Below, in pieces: positions 5,287-7,535 of a stretch of 7,535 nucleotides of DNA. Made by a program: the position numbers and the translations under genes. Every line of letters begins with the position of its first letter. The first letter of the stretch is position 1. Origin of the DNA: Rhodospirillaceae bacterium (GTDB taxonomy: Bacteria; Pseudomonadota; Alphaproteobacteria; UBA11136); contig JABJES010000020.1 in NCBI GenBank assembly GCA_018663165.1, positions 1 to 7,535 of the forward strand, written 5' to 3'. The notes under the pieces are model-generated. The model saw only the letters and a program-made list of their open reading frames with translations, searched no databases and was not told the origin of the DNA.

Positions 5287-5769
5287 TTAGAGCTGAGCCA
5301 GAAGATCCTCGGCTGAACTAACCTCGAAGCCGCCGCCGCCTTCATCGTTGAGATGGGTTACCACGCCGTCCTCAACAACCATCGAATAACGGTTTGAGCG
5401 CACCCCCAGCCCGGCCTCAATCAGATCCAGTTCCATGCCGATGGCCTTGGTAAAAGCGGCACTGCCATCGGCCAGCATCATCACCTTATCGCCGACGTTC
5501 TGAGACTTGCCCCAGGCGTCCATGACGAAGGCGTCGTTGACCGAAAGACAGGCGACAAGATCCACGCCCTTAGCCTTGAACTCACCGCTATGACGGGCAA
5601 AACCGGGAAGATGCTGGGCCGAACAGGTCGGCGTGAAGGCACCGGGCAAGGCAAAAAGAACAACTTTCTTGCCACTGAAAAGGTCGTCGCTTGAGATGTT
5701 TGTCGGCCCGTCGGCGGCCATATGGGCCAGGGTCGCGGCGGGGATTTTATCACCAACTTTAATCGTCAT
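5287..5769 (-). CDS. Peroxiredoxin of the Prx5 / plant type II class
   Basis: A 160-residue soluble thiol peroxidase that would reduce hydrogen peroxide and alkyl hydroperoxides. The active site LPGAFTPTCSAQHLPGF gives peroxidatic Cys49 with Thr46 and Pro42 in place, and Arg127 in GVRSNRYSM is the conserved partner. A second cysteine, Cys74, lies in VACLSVNDAFV, a block typical of this class. There is no cysteine near the C-terminus (GGGGFEVSSAEDLLAQL), so the resolving cysteine of human PRDX5 is absent. Reduction by glutathione/glutaredoxin or another thiol partner is likely. There is no signal peptide, so it should act in the cytoplasm. The ATG at 5769 (MTIKVGDKIP) is chosen because AGGAG lies 5 bases upstream; the in-frame extension to 5886 is not conserved and overlaps the neighbouring gene. 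It is probably expressed from its own promoter. Confidence 0.93.
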   Translation of the reverse strand: MTIKVGDKIPAATLAHMAADGPTNISSDDLFSGKKVVLFALPGAFTPTCSAQHLPGFARHSGEFKAKGVDLVACLSVNDAFVMDAWGKSQNVGDKVMMLADGSAAFTKAIGMELDLIEAGLGVRSNRYSMVVEDGVVTHLNDEGGGGFEVSSAEDLLAQL

Positions 5770-5800
5770 GTTCGCTCCTGCTTTCTTTAAAGAATGTAAA

Positions 5801-5811
5801 AAACAATGTTT
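5801..5811. promoter_or_regulatory. Dyad AAACA-A-TGTTT over the predicted prx transcription start
   Basis: A perfect 5-bp inverted repeat with a single central base lies just downstream of the -10 box on the - strand, around the expected +1. This position suits a repressor operator. No regulator is identifiable, and the site is short enough to be chance in AT-rich DNA. Confidence 0.3.
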
Positions 5812-5814
5812 CAG

Positions 5815-5843
5815 ATAATAAAGATAGGAAAGGTAGGTGTTAA
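5815..5843 (-). promoter_or_regulatory. Predicted sigma-70 promoter of the peroxiredoxin gene
   Basis: Read on the - strand, TTAACA (5843-5838) is a 5 of 6 match to -35. A 17-base spacer follows, then TATTAT (5820-5815), a 5 of 6 match to -10. The start would be near 5808, giving a leader of about 40 bases to the ATG at 5769. It sits in the 88-base gap after the thiol transporter gene, so the peroxiredoxin can be expressed independently of that gene. Confidence 0.65.
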
Positions 5844-5857
5844 ATTCACCGGAAAAA

Positions 5858-7535
5858 TCATTTCCCCGATGCCGCACGGATGGCATCCATAACTTCGCCC
5901 TCGGTCAGCAACTCGCCCAAGGCAATGCCCGCCGGGGCGGCGGGTCCATAAACAGCGTTGAACGGAATGCCGTATCGCCCGAATGTGGCGAGATAGGCGG
6001 CAATGCGATCATCCGGCCGGGTCCAGTCGGCACGAAGGGCGGTGATCGCCCCGGAATCAAGAAGGGCCGCCACCTCGCCCCGGTCAAGCACCAGCTTTTT
6101 GTTGACCTGACAGGTGATACACCAATCGGCAGTTACATCAACCAGCACCACGCGCCCTTGGCCGACCAGCACCGGAATTTCCTGTCGCGAAAAGACCCCC
6201 CAGTTGGTTTCATTTTGCCCAACCGGCGGCGCTATTTCGGCAAAACGCCCCGGCACCAACAGGGCCAACAGCCCTAATACGAGCAGGATAGGAACGATAG
6301 CTCCGCGCGGCAGACGGGATTTTCCCCACAACACAAGCACCATAAAGGAAAGCAACAACGCCACTAAGGCCGCCGCATCGAGGCTGATTTGTGCCGCCAG
6401 AACAGTGAGCAGCCAAAGCGCCGTCGCCGCCAGAGCAATCCCTAAAATGCGGCGCAGAACCGCCATCCAGGGGCCAGGGCGGGGCAGCCGCGTCGCCAGT
6501 TCCGGGCGCAGGGCGACCACCAGATAGGGAGCCGAAAAACCGAGCCCGAGGGCGAGGAAGATGGCATAGGTCTCAACCATACCGCGGCTCAGGGCATAGC
6601 CGATTGCAGGCCCTAGAAAAGGTGCCGAACAGGGGGTGGCGAGAAGAGTGGCAAAAGCGCCGGTGAGGAAATGAGCACCAGGATGGTGCCCGTCCTTGCG
6701 CGCCCCGGTTCGCGCCCCGGTTCGCATCGCCAGATCGCCCATCCAGCCGGGCAATCTGATCTCAAAAAACCCCCAGAGATTGCCGGCAAACAAGACCAGC
6801 ACCAGGGCCATTGAGATGAGGAAAAGCGGCTGCTGGAATTGTATTCCCCAACCAACGCTGTGCCCAGCCTGGCGCAAAAGCACGGCCAGCGTCGCCAGGG
6901 CTAGAAATGAGAAATAAATACCGGCAGCAGATTCTAGAAAACTTAAGCGCACGAGCCGTTTTTCCCGCCCCCCGTGGCCAACCGCCCCGAGGAGCTTTAA
7001 GGACAACACCGGCAACACGCAGGGCATGAGATTGAGGATGAGGCCACCGAGCAGGGCGAGAAGAAGAGAGGCAATAAAACCACCGCCGCCGATGCCGTCA
7101 CCGGCACCTTGAGTAACGATCACCCTGGTCTCAAGAGCGCGACCATCGGCGACAAGGGTCACGGTGAGGGTCTTGCCGATTAAAGATTCTTCCCGCGCCT
7201 TGCCGACGCGCCGCAGAGGCACATCGAAAACCGCCCGGCTGTCGCCCTCATAGAGTTCAAGCTCTGGCCCCTTGAAGAAATTGCCCCGCGGCCCTTCGAT
7301 AAAAACATCCGTCTCCTCGAAAGGCACCGTTGAGCGGGCGACAACCCGTAAGCGCGGCTTGTCCAGCGAACCTATAGCCTCGACACTCTCCACTCCAAAA
7401 TCCGGTGAATTACCCCGTCCCGGCACCTTTTCCAGATAGCGTGCAATCTCTTGCCCATAAGACGTCGGCCCGGCCGGGCCTTTGGGCAGCATAAGGGCGA
7501 GATCTGCGCGACGCGGAATACAGACATCCTTGCAA
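5858..7535 (-). CDS. DsbD/ScsB-family membrane thiol:disulfide electron transporter (N-terminus outside window)
   Basis: At least 558 residues are visible, and the frame stays open to the right edge. Numbering from the first visible codon, the sequence opens with CKDVCIP (Cys1, Cys5), the cysteine pair of the periplasmic N-terminal domain, so the Met encoded at 7492 is internal. A periplasmic immunoglobulin-like region follows to about 145. Next comes a multi-helix membrane domain with NLMPCVLPVLSLKLL (Cys172) and LLATPCSAPFLGP (Cys302), the two transmembrane redox cysteines. The C-terminal thioredoxin-like domain has ADWCITC (Cys472, Cys475) and cis-Pro in YGIPFNA (Pro524). Such proteins carry electrons from cytoplasmic thioredoxin to periplasmic thiol proteins. 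The C-x3-C spacing of the first pair and the LMPCVLP motif look more like ScsB than E. coli DsbD; ortholog status is not settled. Six cysteines of the three-pair relay are intact. Confidence 0.93.
   Translation of the reverse strand, partial: CKDVCIPRRADLALMLPKGPAGPTSYGQEIARYLEKVPGRGNSPDFGVESVEAIGSLDKPRLRVVARSTVPFEETDVFIEGPRGNFFKGPELELYEGDSRAVFDVPLRRVGKAREESLIGKTLTVTLVADGRALETRVIVTQGAGDGIGGGGFIASLLLALLGGLILNLMPCVLPVLSLKLLGAVGHGGREKRLVRLSFLESAAGIYFSFLALATLAVLLRQAGHSVGWGIQFQQPLFLISMALVLVLFAGNLWGFFEIRLPGWMGDLAMRTGARTGARKDGHHPGAHFLTGAFATLLATPCSAPFLGPAIGYALSRGMVETYAIFLALGLGFSAPYLVVALRPELATRLPRPGPWMAVLRRILGIALAATALWLLTVLAAQISLDAAALVALLLSFMVLVLWGKSRLPRGAIVPILLVLGLLALLVPGRFAEIAPPVGQNETNWGVFSRQEIPVLVGQGRVVLVDVTADWCITCQVNKKLVLDRGEVAALLDSGAITALRADWTRPDDRIAAYLATFGRYGIPFNAVYGPAAPAGIALGELLTEGEVMDAIRAASGK

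Noticed and set aside
5770..5886. Longer N-terminus for the peroxiredoxin starting at 5886
   Set aside because: The extension would overlap the transporter gene, crosses the predicted promoter, is not a signal peptide, and precedes a good ribosome binding site for ATG 5769.
5837..6277. 146-codon + strand frame opposite the thiol transporter
   Set aside because: It is a shadow of the thioredoxin-like end of the transporter and has no motif of its own.

Overview
The window is ordinary, compact alphaproteobacterial chromosome; I see no mobile element, CRISPR array, phage gene or RNA gene. Three things point to an alphaproteobacterium. The F0 genes of ATP synthase form their own operon (atpI-atpB-atpE-b'-b) with no F1 genes after it. 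Subunit b is present as a b'/b pair. The c subunit has the short form starting MEAEAAKLIGAGLA. A thrB-rnhA pair is also common in this class. A Rhodospirillales-like member is plausible, but the genus cannot be read from this sequence.

Layout, left to right. Positions 2-640 (+) hold the C-terminal end of the chromosome-organising ATPase Smc. A 197-base gap contains a good sigma-70-type promoter (737-765). The F0 operon follows on the + strand: atpI (838-1236), atpB (1257-1979), atpE (2068-2292), b' (2353-2850) and atpF (2847-3329). It ends in a strong hairpin terminator (3372-3395). A small double-CDGSH iron-sulfur protein gene (3431-3670, -) converges on it. A 171-base divergent gap leads to homoserine kinase thrB (3842-4804, +) and ribonuclease HI rnhA (4815-5261, +), probably one transcript. 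Converging from the right are a Prx5-type peroxiredoxin (5287-5769, -), with its own promoter, and a DsbD/ScsB-type membrane thiol electron transporter (5858 to beyond 7535, -) whose N-terminus lies outside the window.

Functionally there are four blocks: chromosome condensation (Smc), the proton-conducting half of ATP synthase, threonine synthesis plus RNA:DNA hybrid removal, and thiol/peroxide redox chemistry. The F1 genes must be elsewhere in the genome.

The points worth a second look are mostly regulatory or fine-grained. They are stem-loops on both sides of atpE that could set the high c-subunit output, a stem-loop directly before the thrB ribosome binding site, a dyad over the predicted peroxiredoxin transcription start, a histidine at the ion-site position of helix 1 in subunit c, and the peroxiredoxin-thiol transporter neighbourhood. 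I found no evidence for an undescribed multi-gene system.
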